A stretch of 5,773 bases of DNA. It comes from an uncultured bacterium. GTDB lineage: Bacteria > Actinomycetota > Coriobacteriia > Coriobacteriales > Coriobacteriaceae. Below the pieces are notes generated by a model that saw only the letters and a program-made list of their open reading frames with translations, was not told the origin of the DNA and searched no databases. Both the position numbers and the translations under genes were made by a program. The DNA lies in the NCBI GenBank assembly GCA_905215755.1, contig CAJMRE010000056.1:1-5773 (forward strand). The letters run 5' to 3'. Below are positions 1-5,216 of the stretch, in pieces (the first letter of the stretch is position 1; each line of letters begins with the position of its first letter).

Positions 1-291
1 CTCCTCCTCGCGTGCCTTCTCGGCAGCGATGCGCTCGCGCTCGGCCTCGGCGGCACGCGCGGCCTCCTCGGCGGCGGCAGCCTGCTCCTCGGCCTGCTTG
101 GCGGCCTCGACTTCCTGGGCGCGGGCCTCGATCACCGGGGCGAGCTGCTTGCGGACCATGGCGACGTAGGCGTCCTCCAGGGCGGAGGAAGCGGACTTAG
201 CGGGAATCTTCATATCGGCGAGATGACCCATCAGTTCCTTGGAGGTCATGCCGAACTCTTTGGCCAGGGTGGACACACGGACTTTTGCCAT
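1..291 (-). CDS. infB: Translation initiation factor IF-2, N-terminal part (cut by window edge)
   Basis: IF-2 is the GTPase that brings initiator fMet-tRNA to the 30S subunit and promotes 70S joining in the cytoplasm. Only the first 97 residues are in the window. They begin MAKVRVSTLAKEFGMTSKEL, a typical IF2_N helical domain (about residues 1-50, continuing through the DMKIPAKSASS segment). From about residue 50 the chain becomes a long Ala/Glu/Arg-rich stretch (EAAKQAEEQAAAAEEAARAA and onward), the flexible, probably helical linker seen before the G domain in actinobacterial IF-2. The G domain, domains II-III and the fMet-tRNA-binding C2 domain lie outside the window. The ATG at 289-291 is supported by the AGGTGA ribosome-binding site at 298-303, six bases upstream, and by the conserved MAKVRV start. 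It lies 90 bp downstream of nusA on the same strand, so it is probably the third gene of the rimP-nusA-infB operon. Identification is very secure even though the catalytic part is missing. Confidence 0.95.
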   Translation of the reverse strand, partial: MAKVRVSTLAKEFGMTSKELMGHLADMKIPAKSASSALEDAYVAMVRKQLAPVIEARAQEVEAAKQAEEQAAAAEEAARAAEAERERIAAEKAREEE

Positions 292-381
292 ATGACTTCA
301 CCTACCCTTTCTGGCACCTTGGTGCCTAAAGACTGAACGAGCGTGGGAGATGCGCCGAAACCTGTCCGGCGCGACCGCGCG
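292..381 (-). other. nusA-infB spacer with two small hairpins, no gene
   Basis: These 90 bases separate the nusA TAG from the infB ATG. In the transcript sense there are two small inverted repeats. GCGCCG/CGGCGC (352-357 with 367-372) has a 9-nt loop. The near-palindrome GGCACCTTGGTGCC (313-326) can form a 5-bp stem with a 4-nt loop. Neither is followed by a U-run, so neither looks like an intrinsic terminator, and transcription probably continues into infB. The infB ribosome-binding site follows. No ylxR- or ylxQ-like reading frame fits here. The hairpins could be mRNA processing or stability elements, but that is inference. Confidence 0.4.
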
Positions 382-1626
382 CTAGATCAGGTCCTCCGCA
401 TCATCGAAGGCGTCGGTGTCGTGGACACCGCAGAAACGGGAGCCGGGACGGGCCTGGTTGCGGCACTGGATGCCGTCCTCGGACACGAACTCGCAGCGAC
501 GGACGTCGTCCTCCTCGTCACCGATCAGGTCGGCGGCGGGCTCCTCATGAACGGGGACGTTCTTGAGGATGTCGGCGGCAAGGGTCTCGGACTTGATATC
601 GATGTGCCAGCCGGTCAGGCGAGCGGCGAGGCGGGCGTTCTGGCCCTCCTTGCCAATGGCGAGGGACAGCTGGTCGTCGGGCACGATGACGCCGGCGTAG
701 GCCTTCTCCTCGTCGATGAGGACGCGGGTGACCTTGGCAGGCGACAGAGCATTGGCGACATAGACGGCCGGGTCGGCATCCCACAGGATGACGTCGACGC
801 GCTCGCCGCGAAGCTCGCCCACGACGGCGCGAACGCGGCTGCCCTTGGGGCCGACGCAGGCGCCAACGGGATCCAGGCGGTCGTCGAGCGAATGGACGGC
901 GACCTTGGAACGCTGGCCGGGCTCGCGGGCGATCGACTTGATCTGGACGGTGCCCTCATAGATCTCGGGCACCTCCTGCTCAAACAGACGACGCATGAGC
1001 TCGGGGTGGGTACGGGAGATGACGATCGGCGGACGGCTATGCTCGCCGCGGACCGGCTGCAGGTTGGAATTGGGGTCGCGAACGTCGATGATCACGGCCT
1101 TGATGTGCTGGTTGTGCAGGTAGCGCTCGCCCATCGGACGCTCGTTGCGCTCATTCTCGTAGCGGCGCTGGTCAAAGTGCGGCAGCTCGGCCTCGACGCC
1201 GTCACGGATCTTGACGATGGTGAAGTCGGGCGTGGATTGCAGCACGGTACCGCTGATGAGGTCACCGATGCGGCCGGAGAACTCCTCATAGATCTGCTCG
1301 CGGGCGGAGTTGCGAACGATGGCGTTGATCTCGGCCTTGGCGTGCTGGGCGGCGATGCGGCTCGTGTTCTTGGGGGTAACGTCGATCTCCTCGAACTCGG
1401 TGAAGTTGCCCTCCTCGTCCATGGAATCGTCGATCGGCTCCAGGCGGTAGACGTAAATCTTACCGGTGGTGCGGTCGATGGTCACCTTAGCGCCCCAGTC
1501 AAGATGCAAAATCTCGGCATAGCTCTTGGCGAGCGACTGCTCCAGGCGGTCGATCAGATAGAGCTGGTCGATGTGCTTATCCTGGCAAAGCTCCATCAGG
1601 GCGGACATCATGTCGGATGCTGCCAT
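382..1626 (-). CDS. nusA: Transcription termination/antitermination factor NusA with Cys/His-containing acidic tail
   Basis: NusA binds RNA polymerase and nascent RNA, promotes pausing and intrinsic termination, and takes part in rRNA antitermination. The 414-residue product shows the family order. An RNAP-binding N-terminal domain (about 1-120) is followed by an S1 domain (about 122-205). KH1 has its GxxG loop as GPKG at 259-262 (VGACVGPKGSRVRAV). KH2 has GKEG at 325-328 (LSLAIGKEGQNARLAARLTG). There are no C-terminal AR repeats such as the E. coli protein carries. Instead the chain ends in an acidic tail (about 361-414) holding C378, C388, C399 and H402, a C-x9-C-x10-C-x2-H pattern resembling small treble-clef or knuckle-like metal sites. 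Metal binding is inference. The ATG at 1624-1626 was chosen over an in-frame ATG at 1657-1659 because the strong site AAGGAAGGA lies 7 nt before it and MAASDMMSALMELC matches typical NusA starts. The longer form would also overlap rimP by 32 bp. The gene starts one base after the rimP stop, suggesting translational coupling. Confidence 0.97.
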   Translation of the reverse strand: MAASDMMSALMELCQDKHIDQLYLIDRLEQSLAKSYAEILHLDWGAKVTIDRTTGKIYVYRLEPIDDSMDEEGNFTEFEEIDVTPKNTSRIAAQHAKAEINAIVRNSAREQIYEEFSGRIGDLISGTVLQSTPDFTIVKIRDGVEAELPHFDQRRYENERNERPMGERYLHNQHIKAVIIDVRDPNSNLQPVRGEHSRPPIVISRTHPELMRRLFEQEVPEIYEGTVQIKSIAREPGQRSKVAVHSLDDRLDPVGACVGPKGSRVRAVVGELRGERVDVILWDADPAVYVANALSPAKVTRVLIDEEKAYAGVIVPDDQLSLAIGKEGQNARLAARLTGWHIDIKSETLAADILKNVPVHEEPAADLIGDEEDDVRRCEFVSEDGIQCRNQARPGSRFCGVHDTDAFDDAEDLI

Positions 1627-1627
1627 C

Positions 1628-2122
1628 TTATTTTCCTTCCTTCGCGGGCTTGAAGTCATAGGTGGGCTTCAACTTGCACTCTTTAACATCAGAGAAATCG
1701 AGGGTGACGGACTCGCCGTCCTCGAGCTCGAGAGTCACGTTCGTATCGGTCGCGGCGGCAATCTTGCCGGTGTACTTACGACGGCCCTCGGTGGCGATGG
1801 AGGTGAGCTCACAATCCTCGCCCACAAAGCGGGCAAAGTCGCGCGGGCGGCGCAGCGGGCGCGCCATACCCGGGCTCGACACCTCGAGCGTATAGCTCGA
1901 AGAGATGGGATCGAGCTCCTCAATCACGTCGCCGACCCACTTGGTGTTGGCCGTGACGTCGTTGAGCGACAGGCTCTGACCCTCGGCACCCTCGATACGC
2001 ACGCGCACGCAGGGGGCCTTGGTGGCACCCACGAGCTCAACGTCGACGATGTCGACATCGTGCTGGGGGGCGACGGCCTCGAGCGCGTCGATGATCGCCT
2101 GCTCGGTCTTGGTCTTGACCAT
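1628..2122 (-). CDS. rimP: Ribosome maturation factor RimP
   Basis: RimP (formerly YhbC/P15a) binds free 30S subunits and helps their late maturation, acting in the cytoplasm. The 164-residue product has the two usual domains. An alpha/beta N-terminal domain (about 1-88) contains VRVRIEGAEGQSLSLNDVTA and ends in the family hallmark YTLEVSSPGMARPLRRPRDF (residues 77-96). An SH3-like C-terminal domain follows (about 92-155; KYTGKIAAATDTNVTLELED). Length is normal for the family. The ATG at 2120-2122 was chosen because GGAGGTG (2128-2134) lies five bases upstream. An in-frame ATG at 2138-2140 overlaps that region and has no ribosome-binding site, and longer upstream extensions run through the terminator-like hairpin. 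The TAA at 1628-1630 is one base from the nusA ATG, so the two genes are almost certainly co-transcribed. This is the first gene of the operon, and its leader carries a candidate promoter and attenuator. Confidence 0.96.
   Translation of the reverse strand: MVKTKTEQAIIDALEAVAPQHDVDIVDVELVGATKAPCVRVRIEGAEGQSLSLNDVTANTKWVGDVIEELDPISSSYTLEVSSPGMARPLRRPRDFARFVGEDCELTSIATEGRRKYTGKIAAATDTNVTLELEDGESVTLDFSDVKECKLKPTYDFKPAKEGK
1634..1642 (-). promoter_or_regulatory. Ribosome-binding site of nusA inside the rimP 3' end
   Basis: On the minus strand AAGGAAGGA is followed after 7 nt by the nusA ATG. The site is built from the last rimP codons (AAG GAA GGA AAA TAA), so ribosomes finishing rimP terminate next to the nusA start. 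It fixes the nusA start at 1626 rather than at the upstream in-frame ATG at 1659. Confidence 0.75.
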
Positions 2123-2127
2123 TGCGG

Positions 2128-2134
2128 CACCTCC
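2128..2134 (-). promoter_or_regulatory. Ribosome-binding site of rimP
   Basis: GGAGGTG on the minus strand lies five bases before the ATG at 2122. It decides between that ATG and the in-frame ATG at 2140, which lies upstream of the site. The end of the terminator-like U-run (2143) is only 9 bases upstream, so this site lies just outside the leader hairpin. Confidence 0.75.
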
Positions 2135-2142
2135 ATCCATAC

Positions 2143-2175
2143 AAAAAAGAAGCGGGGCCGAAACCCCACTTCTTT
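2143..2175 (-). terminator. Intrinsic-terminator-like hairpin in the rimP leader (candidate attenuator)
   Basis: Read in the minus direction, the stem is AAAGAAG-t-GGGG, the loop TTTCGG, and the closing arm CCCC-g-CTTCTTT. The pairs are 2146-2152 with 2169-2175 and 2154-2157 with 2164-2167, with one internal mismatch. The T-run (six T on the minus strand, 2143-2148) overlaps the closing arm. This is the classic shape of a Rho-independent terminator for minus-strand transcription. It lies about 20 nt after the predicted rimP transcription start and ends 20 nt before the rimP ATG, too close for a new promoter and leader downstream. rimP transcripts from the promoter at 2201-2229 must therefore read through it. 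It could instead be a back-up terminator for leuS, but attenuation of the rimP operon fits its position better. The functional role is inference. Confidence 0.6.
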
Positions 2176-2200
2176 CAATTACAACTTCATTTGCAAGCAA

Positions 2201-2229
2201 ACTATACCAATAGCTGCAGAAACGTGCAA
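2201..2229 (-). promoter_or_regulatory. Candidate sigma-70-type promoter for rimP-nusA-infB
   Basis: On the minus strand a -10 box TATAGT (2201-2206, five of six consensus bases) lies 17 nt downstream of TTGCAC (2224-2229, a weak -35 matching only TTG). The surrounding sequence is much more AT-rich than the genes. The predicted start near 2194 gives a leader of about 70 nt that contains the terminator-like hairpin. No better promoter was seen between leuS and rimP. Confidence 0.5.
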
Positions 2230-2316
2230 GCACAGTACGAATCTGCAGGTCAGCGTGCGCACAGCTTCTCCACAAGAATAGGACAATTGACCGAAGGCAC
2301 CTAGGCAGGTACATGC

Positions 2317-2354
2317 AAAACGAGGGACGACCCAACCGGATCGCCCCTCGTCTT
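2317..2354 (-). terminator. Candidate intrinsic terminator of leuS
   Basis: A long interrupted stem pairs ACGAGGG (2320-2326) with CCCTCGT (2345-2351), CGA (2328-2330) with TCG (2341-2343), and CC with GG around a 4-nt loop (2334-2337), with single mismatches between. In the minus direction the hairpin is preceded by AAAAG and followed by a short TTTT, about 30 bases after the leuS stop codon. Read on the plus strand it ends in TCTTTTAT, so it could work in both directions. The U-run is short, so efficiency is uncertain. Confidence 0.6.
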
Positions 2355-2360
2355 TTATGC

Positions 2361-2389
2361 GTCAGCTAAGCGCGTAGCGCTTACTTGAC
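2361..2389 (-). repeat. Inverted repeat overlapping the leuS stop codon
   Basis: TAAGCGC (2367-2373) and GCGCTTA (2377-2383) are perfect inverted repeats around a 3-nt spacer. The TAA stop of leuS (2381-2383) is the end of one arm. Further out, the flanks 2361-2364 and 2386-2389 add four more pairs beyond a 2x2 internal loop. In the mRNA this would form a compact hairpin at the stop codon, ahead of the terminator hairpin. Its role is unknown. Confidence 0.4.
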
Positions 2390-4957
2390 CACCAAGTTGA
2401 CCAGCTTGCCGGGCACGCAGATGGCCTTGACGACCGTCTTGCCCTCGAGCCACTTGGCGACAGCAGTCTCGGCGGCAGCCTGCATTTCCTCGTTGGAGGC
2501 ATCGCGGGGCACGTCGACGCGGCCGCGGACCTTGCCGAGCACCTGGACCACGATCTGCACCGTGTCCTCGATGGACTCGGCCAGGTCGAACTCGGGCCAG
2601 GCGGCGGTGTAGGCGTTGCCCTCGCAGCCGAGCGCCTCGTGCCACAGCTCGTCGGCCCAGAACGGGCAGATGGGGGCAAGGACGCTCACGATATCCTTGG
2701 CCACGCCGTAGCACAGAGCCTTGTCGCGGTCAGCGCCCTCAGTGGCGTTGAGGTAGGCGCTCGCCGCGTTGACGAGCTCCATGACAGCCGAGATGGCGGT
2801 ATTGAACTGGCCGCGGTCGAAGTCCTCGGTGCATTTGGCGATGGTACGGTGACGCTCGCGATAGAGCTTCATCGCAACCTCGTCGAGCGCGGACTTGTCG
2901 AAGGCCACGTTGGCGTCGCCGGACTGGACGAGCTGCCACACGATACGCCAAGCGCGCTTGATGAAGCGGTTGGCGCCCTCGACGGCCTTGGGATCCCAGT
3001 CGAAGTCCTTCTCGGGCGGGGCGATAAACAGGATCGCCAGACGCATGGTGTCGGCACCGTAGGGCTCGATAACCGAGCTCGGGGGTACGACGTTGCCCTT
3101 GGACTTGGACATGGTATCGCCGTTCTCGTCCTTGACCATGCCCTGGCACAGCAGGTTGGTGAAGGGCTCGTCCACGCTCAGCAGACCCAGGTCGCGCAGG
3201 GCCTTGGTAAAGAAGCGGCTGTAGAGCAGGTGCAGAATGGCGTGCTCGATACCGCCGATGTAGTTATCGACGGGCATCCAACGGTCGGCGGCCTCGCGGG
3301 AGAAGGGCAGCTCGGTATTGTGCGGATCGGTATAGCGCAGGTAATACCAGCTGGAACAGGTGAAGGTGTCCATGGTATCGGTCTCGCGCTTGGCCGGGCG
3401 GCCGCAGACCGGGCAGGTGGTCTCGTAGAACTCCTTGCACTCGGCGAGGGTCTCGCCGGCGCCCAGATCCAGGTTCTCGGGCAGCGTTACCGGCAGCTGA
3501 TCCTCGGGCACGGGCACGATGCCGCAGTGCTCGCAGTGGATGGCCGGGATGGGGTTGCCCCAATAGCGCTGACGGGAAATGAGCCAGTCGCGCAGACGGA
3601 ACTCGACCTTGCGACGACCGCAGCCCATGGCCTCGAGGTCGGCCACGATCGCAGCCTCGCCCTCGGAGTGCTTACCGCCGCGCATGCCGGTGTACTTGCC
3701 GGACTGGACGAGCGTGCCCTCGGCAGCGTGGGCGCAATCCCAGTCGACGGTCTCGGCATGGAAGGTATCGATGGTCTCACCGGTGGCCTCGACGGCAGCG
3801 CGATCGTCATCGTCCAGGATGATCGGCACGATCGGCAGGTCGTACTTGCGGGCAAACTCAAAGTCGCGCTGGTCACCACAGGGAACGGCCATGACGGCGC
3901 CGGTTCCATAGTCGGCAACGACATAATCGGCAACCCACACGGGGACCTTCTCGCCGTTGACGGGGTTTACCACGTAGCGGCCGGTAAAGGCACCGTGCTT
4001 CTCGAGGGTGCCCTGGGCACGCTCGACGGCAGAGATATGCTTGGAGTCCTCGACGATCTTGGTGACGGCCTCCTCATACTCCGTGCCCTCGACGAGCTCG
4101 TGCAGACGAGCGTACTCGGGAGCCAGGACAAAAAAGGAGACGCCAAAGAGGGTGTCGGCACGCGTGGTAAAGACGGTGATCTTGCCCTCGTCGCCCTCAA
4201 TGGGCTCGCCATCCTGGTCGCACAGGGTAAAGTCGACCTCGGCACCCTCGGAGCGACCGATCCAGTTGGCCTGCATCTGCTTGACGCGCTCGGGCCAGCC
4301 GGGGAGCTTCTCCAGGTCGTCGAGCAGCTCCTGGGAGTACTCGGTGATCTTGAAGTACCACTGCTCAAGGTCGCGCTTCTCGGGCTCGGTGCCGCAGCGC
4401 CAGCACTTGCCCTCGGTGACCTGCTCGTTGGCCAGAACGGTCTTGCAGTTAGGACACCAGTTGACCGGGTTCTTTTTGCGGTAGACCAGGCCCTTTTCCC
4501 ACAGCTTCTCAAAGATCCACTGACCCCAGCGGTAGTAGTCGGGGCTGCAGGTCTTGACCATGCGATCCAGATCGTAGGAGAAGCCCATGCGCTTCATCGT
4601 GGCGAGCGCCTGGTCCATATTCTTATACGTCCAGGCGGCAGCCTGCGTATTGTGCTTGATGGCGGCGTTCTCGGCAGGCAGGCCAAAGGCGTCAAAGCCG
4701 ATGGGATGCAGCACGTCAAAGCCGCGCATGCGGGCCTGACGGGCCATGGCATCGCCGATGGTATAGTTGCGCGCGTGGCCCATGTGCAGGTCGCCCGACG
4801 GATACGGGAACATCTCGAGCACATACTTTTTAGGCTTGCTGTCGTCGGTGTCGACGGCAAAGAGGTTGGAATCCTCCCAGGCCTTCATCCACTTGGACTC
4901 AATGGCCTGCGCGTCGTAGGCAGGGATCTCGTCCTTATGATCTGTGCAATCGCACAT
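2381..4957 (-). CDS. leuS: Leucyl-tRNA synthetase (bacterial type)
   Basis: LeuRS is the class I synthetase that charges tRNA-Leu with leucine using ATP, in the cytoplasm, and hydrolyses mischarged tRNA. The 858-residue product is full length. The HIGH motif is HMGH at 58-61 (after FPYPSGDL) and the KMSKS loop is TMSKS at 615-619 in DTMSKSKGN. Two four-cysteine sets, C168/C171/C185/C188 and C475/C478/C515/C518, could bind zinc. The inserted CP1 editing domain spans roughly 225-425, with the threonine-rich TTRADT at 264-269 and the GTGAVMAVPCGDQRDFEFA segment from 351. There the essential aspartate (D362) is present, but the usual histidine before it is glycine (G361). The anticodon-binding helical domain and the C-terminal domain follow (about 655-858). 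The ATG at 4955-4957 has AAAGGAG (4963-4969) five bases upstream. The N-terminus carries an unusual CDCTDH cluster. leuS is monocistronic or loosely linked: there are hairpins on both sides and a structured leader in front. Confidence 0.98.
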   Translation of the reverse strand: MCDCTDHKDEIPAYDAQAIESKWMKAWEDSNLFAVDTDDSKPKKYVLEMFPYPSGDLHMGHARNYTIGDAMARQARMRGFDVLHPIGFDAFGLPAENAAIKHNTQAAAWTYKNMDQALATMKRMGFSYDLDRMVKTCSPDYYRWGQWIFEKLWEKGLVYRKKNPVNWCPNCKTVLANEQVTEGKCWRCGTEPEKRDLEQWYFKITEYSQELLDDLEKLPGWPERVKQMQANWIGRSEGAEVDFTLCDQDGEPIEGDEGKITVFTTRADTLFGVSFFVLAPEYARLHELVEGTEYEEAVTKIVEDSKHISAVERAQGTLEKHGAFTGRYVVNPVNGEKVPVWVADYVVADYGTGAVMAVPCGDQRDFEFARKYDLPIVPIILDDDDRAAVEATGETIDTFHAETVDWDCAHAAEGTLVQSGKYTGMRGGKHSEGEAAIVADLEAMGCGRRKVEFRLRDWLISRQRYWGNPIPAIHCEHCGIVPVPEDQLPVTLPENLDLGAGETLAECKEFYETTCPVCGRPAKRETDTMDTFTCSSWYYLRYTDPHNTELPFSREAADRWMPVDNYIGGIEHAILHLLYSRFFTKALRDLGLLSVDEPFTNLLCQGMVKDENGDTMSKSKGNVVPPSSVIEPYGADTMRLAILFIAPPEKDFDWDPKAVEGANRFIKRAWRIVWQLVQSGDANVAFDKSALDEVAMKLYRERHRTIAKCTEDFDRGQFNTAISAVMELVNAASAYLNATEGADRDKALCYGVAKDIVSVLAPICPFWADELWHEALGCEGNAYTAAWPEFDLAESIEDTVQIVVQVLGKVRGRVDVPRDASNEEMQAAAETAVAKWLEGKTVVKAICVPGKLVNLVVK

Positions 4958-4959
4958 AT

Positions 4960-4980
4960 CAGCTCCTTTAATCTTAGCTG
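4960..4980 (-). promoter_or_regulatory. Small hairpin enclosing the leuS ribosome-binding site
   Basis: On the minus strand CAGCT (4976-4980) and AGCTG (4960-4964) can pair around an 11-nt loop that contains most of the AAAGGAG ribosome-binding site, with its last two bases in the stem. It abuts the 3' arm of the long upstream hairpin, so the two could stack. Five pairs are few, and a regulatory role is speculative. Confidence 0.3.
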
Positions 4981-5099
4981 GGGTCGGGTGGCTTGGCTTT
5001 ATTTGCTACTGCGGACAGTCCTGCGCAAGACGAAGAGCACATTAAGTGCTCTTCTTTGCGTGCGGAACTTGTAGCGAACAAAGCCAAGCCACCCGACCC
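4981..5099 (-). repeat. Long inverted repeat / structured leader before leuS
   Basis: Arms of 29 bp (4981-5009 and 5071-5099) pair with one mismatch (5001/5079) and one wobble-type position (5004/5076). The first 20 pairs are perfect, starting from GGGTCGGGTGGCTTGGCTTT. Inside are a second stem (5024-5029 with 5055-5060) and a perfect 9-bp apical hairpin, GAAGAGCAC/GTGCTCTTC (5032-5040 with 5046-5054), with a 5-nt loop. The 3' end in leuS sense is 23 nt before the ATG, just upstream of the ribosome-binding site. No T-box signature (UGGNACCGCG antiterminator sequence), leucine-rich leader peptide or U-run is visible, so it is not a standard T-box or peptide attenuator. Alternatives are a small non-autonomous mobile hairpin (MITE-like), though no flanking direct repeat is seen, or an mRNA-protecting or translational-control element. 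The inverted repeat itself is certain; its function is unknown. Confidence 0.85.
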
Positions 5100-5116
5100 T
5101 AAGGTTAACTTGACTG

Positions 5117-5125
5117 ATGATAGCA
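5117..5125 (-). promoter_or_regulatory. Candidate extended -10 promoter for leuS
   Basis: On the minus strand TGC precedes TATCAT (5117-5122, five of six consensus bases), giving an extended -10 element TGnTATCAT. No convincing -35 box lies 17 nt upstream, where the guaB terminator-like hairpin sits. Transcription would begin near 5110, about 10 nt before the long inverted repeat, leaving a leuS leader of about 150 nt made mostly of that structure. Confidence 0.35.
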
Positions 5126-5133
5126 AATACGAC

Positions 5134-5168
5134 AAGCGAGATGCCTGCGACTTGCGGGCATCTCGCTT
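5134..5168 (-). terminator. Candidate terminator hairpin after guaB
   Basis: A perfect 12-bp stem AAGCGAGATGCC (5134-5145) pairs with GGCATCTCGCTT (5157-5168) and extends by two or three pairs around a short loop. It lies about 50 nt after the guaB stop. In guaB sense the following sequence (GTCGTATTTG) is only mildly U-rich. On the plus strand the stem is followed by TATCTAAAT (the arm itself ends in TT) and gains a G-U pair, so it could act in either direction. The long stem makes a terminator likely, but the poor U-run lowers confidence. Confidence 0.5.
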
Positions 5169-5182
5169 TATCTAAATAACGT

Positions 5183-5197
5183 GGTTGAAACTCAACC
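5183..5197. repeat. Short perfect inverted repeat after guaB
   Basis: GGTTGA (5183-5188) and TCAACC (5192-5197) flank a 3-nt spacer, 20 nt beyond the guaB stop. It may be a small 3'-UTR hairpin or a protein-binding dyad. No U-run follows in guaB sense, so it is probably not a terminator on its own. Confidence 0.3.
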
Positions 5198-5216
5198 TTT
5201 ATGTGAGGCTCTTACC

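Noticed and set aside
343..1653. 436-residue open frame on the plus strand opposite nusA
   Set aside because: Same antisense shadow effect. There is no family match in its sequence, no convincing ribosome-binding site, and it covers the certain nusA gene.
1627..1659. Longer NusA start at 1659 adding MTSSPRRKENK
   Set aside because: It would overlap rimP by 32 bp, and the strong ribosome-binding site is placed for the ATG at 1626, which gives the usual NusA N-terminus.
2138..2140. Alternative rimP start at 2140
   Set aside because: It lies upstream of the GGAGGTG site and next to the U-run of the terminator-like hairpin, with no ribosome-binding site of its own.
2179..2190. Three-codon open frame (ATG AAG TTG TAA) in the rimP leader
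   Set aside because: It has no ribosome-binding site and could easily be chance in this AT-rich leader.
1571..2281. 236-residue open frame on the plus strand opposite rimP
   Set aside because: Antisense shadow of rimP that runs through the terminator and promoter region; it has no recognisable domain.
4975..5046. Short minus-strand frame (about 22 codons, MCSSSCAGLSAV...) as a leuS leader peptide
   Set aside because: It has only one leucine codon, no strong ribosome-binding site and no adjacent terminator, so it does not fit leucine attenuation.
2639..5074. 811-residue open frame on the plus strand opposite leuS
   Set aside because: It is an antisense shadow produced by GC-rich codon use. 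The product is a low-complexity Gly/Val/Leu/Asp-rich string without a recognisable family, and leuS on the other strand is unmistakable.
4993..5175. 60-residue open frame on the plus strand across the long inverted repeat
   Set aside because: It is mostly encoded by the two arms of the inverted repeat and the guaB terminator stem, and has no family similarity or convincing ribosome-binding site.
4958..5216. T-box riboswitch upstream of leuS
   Set aside because: Neither the conserved T-box antiterminator sequence nor a specifier-loop arrangement could be found; the region is dominated by a simple long hairpin.
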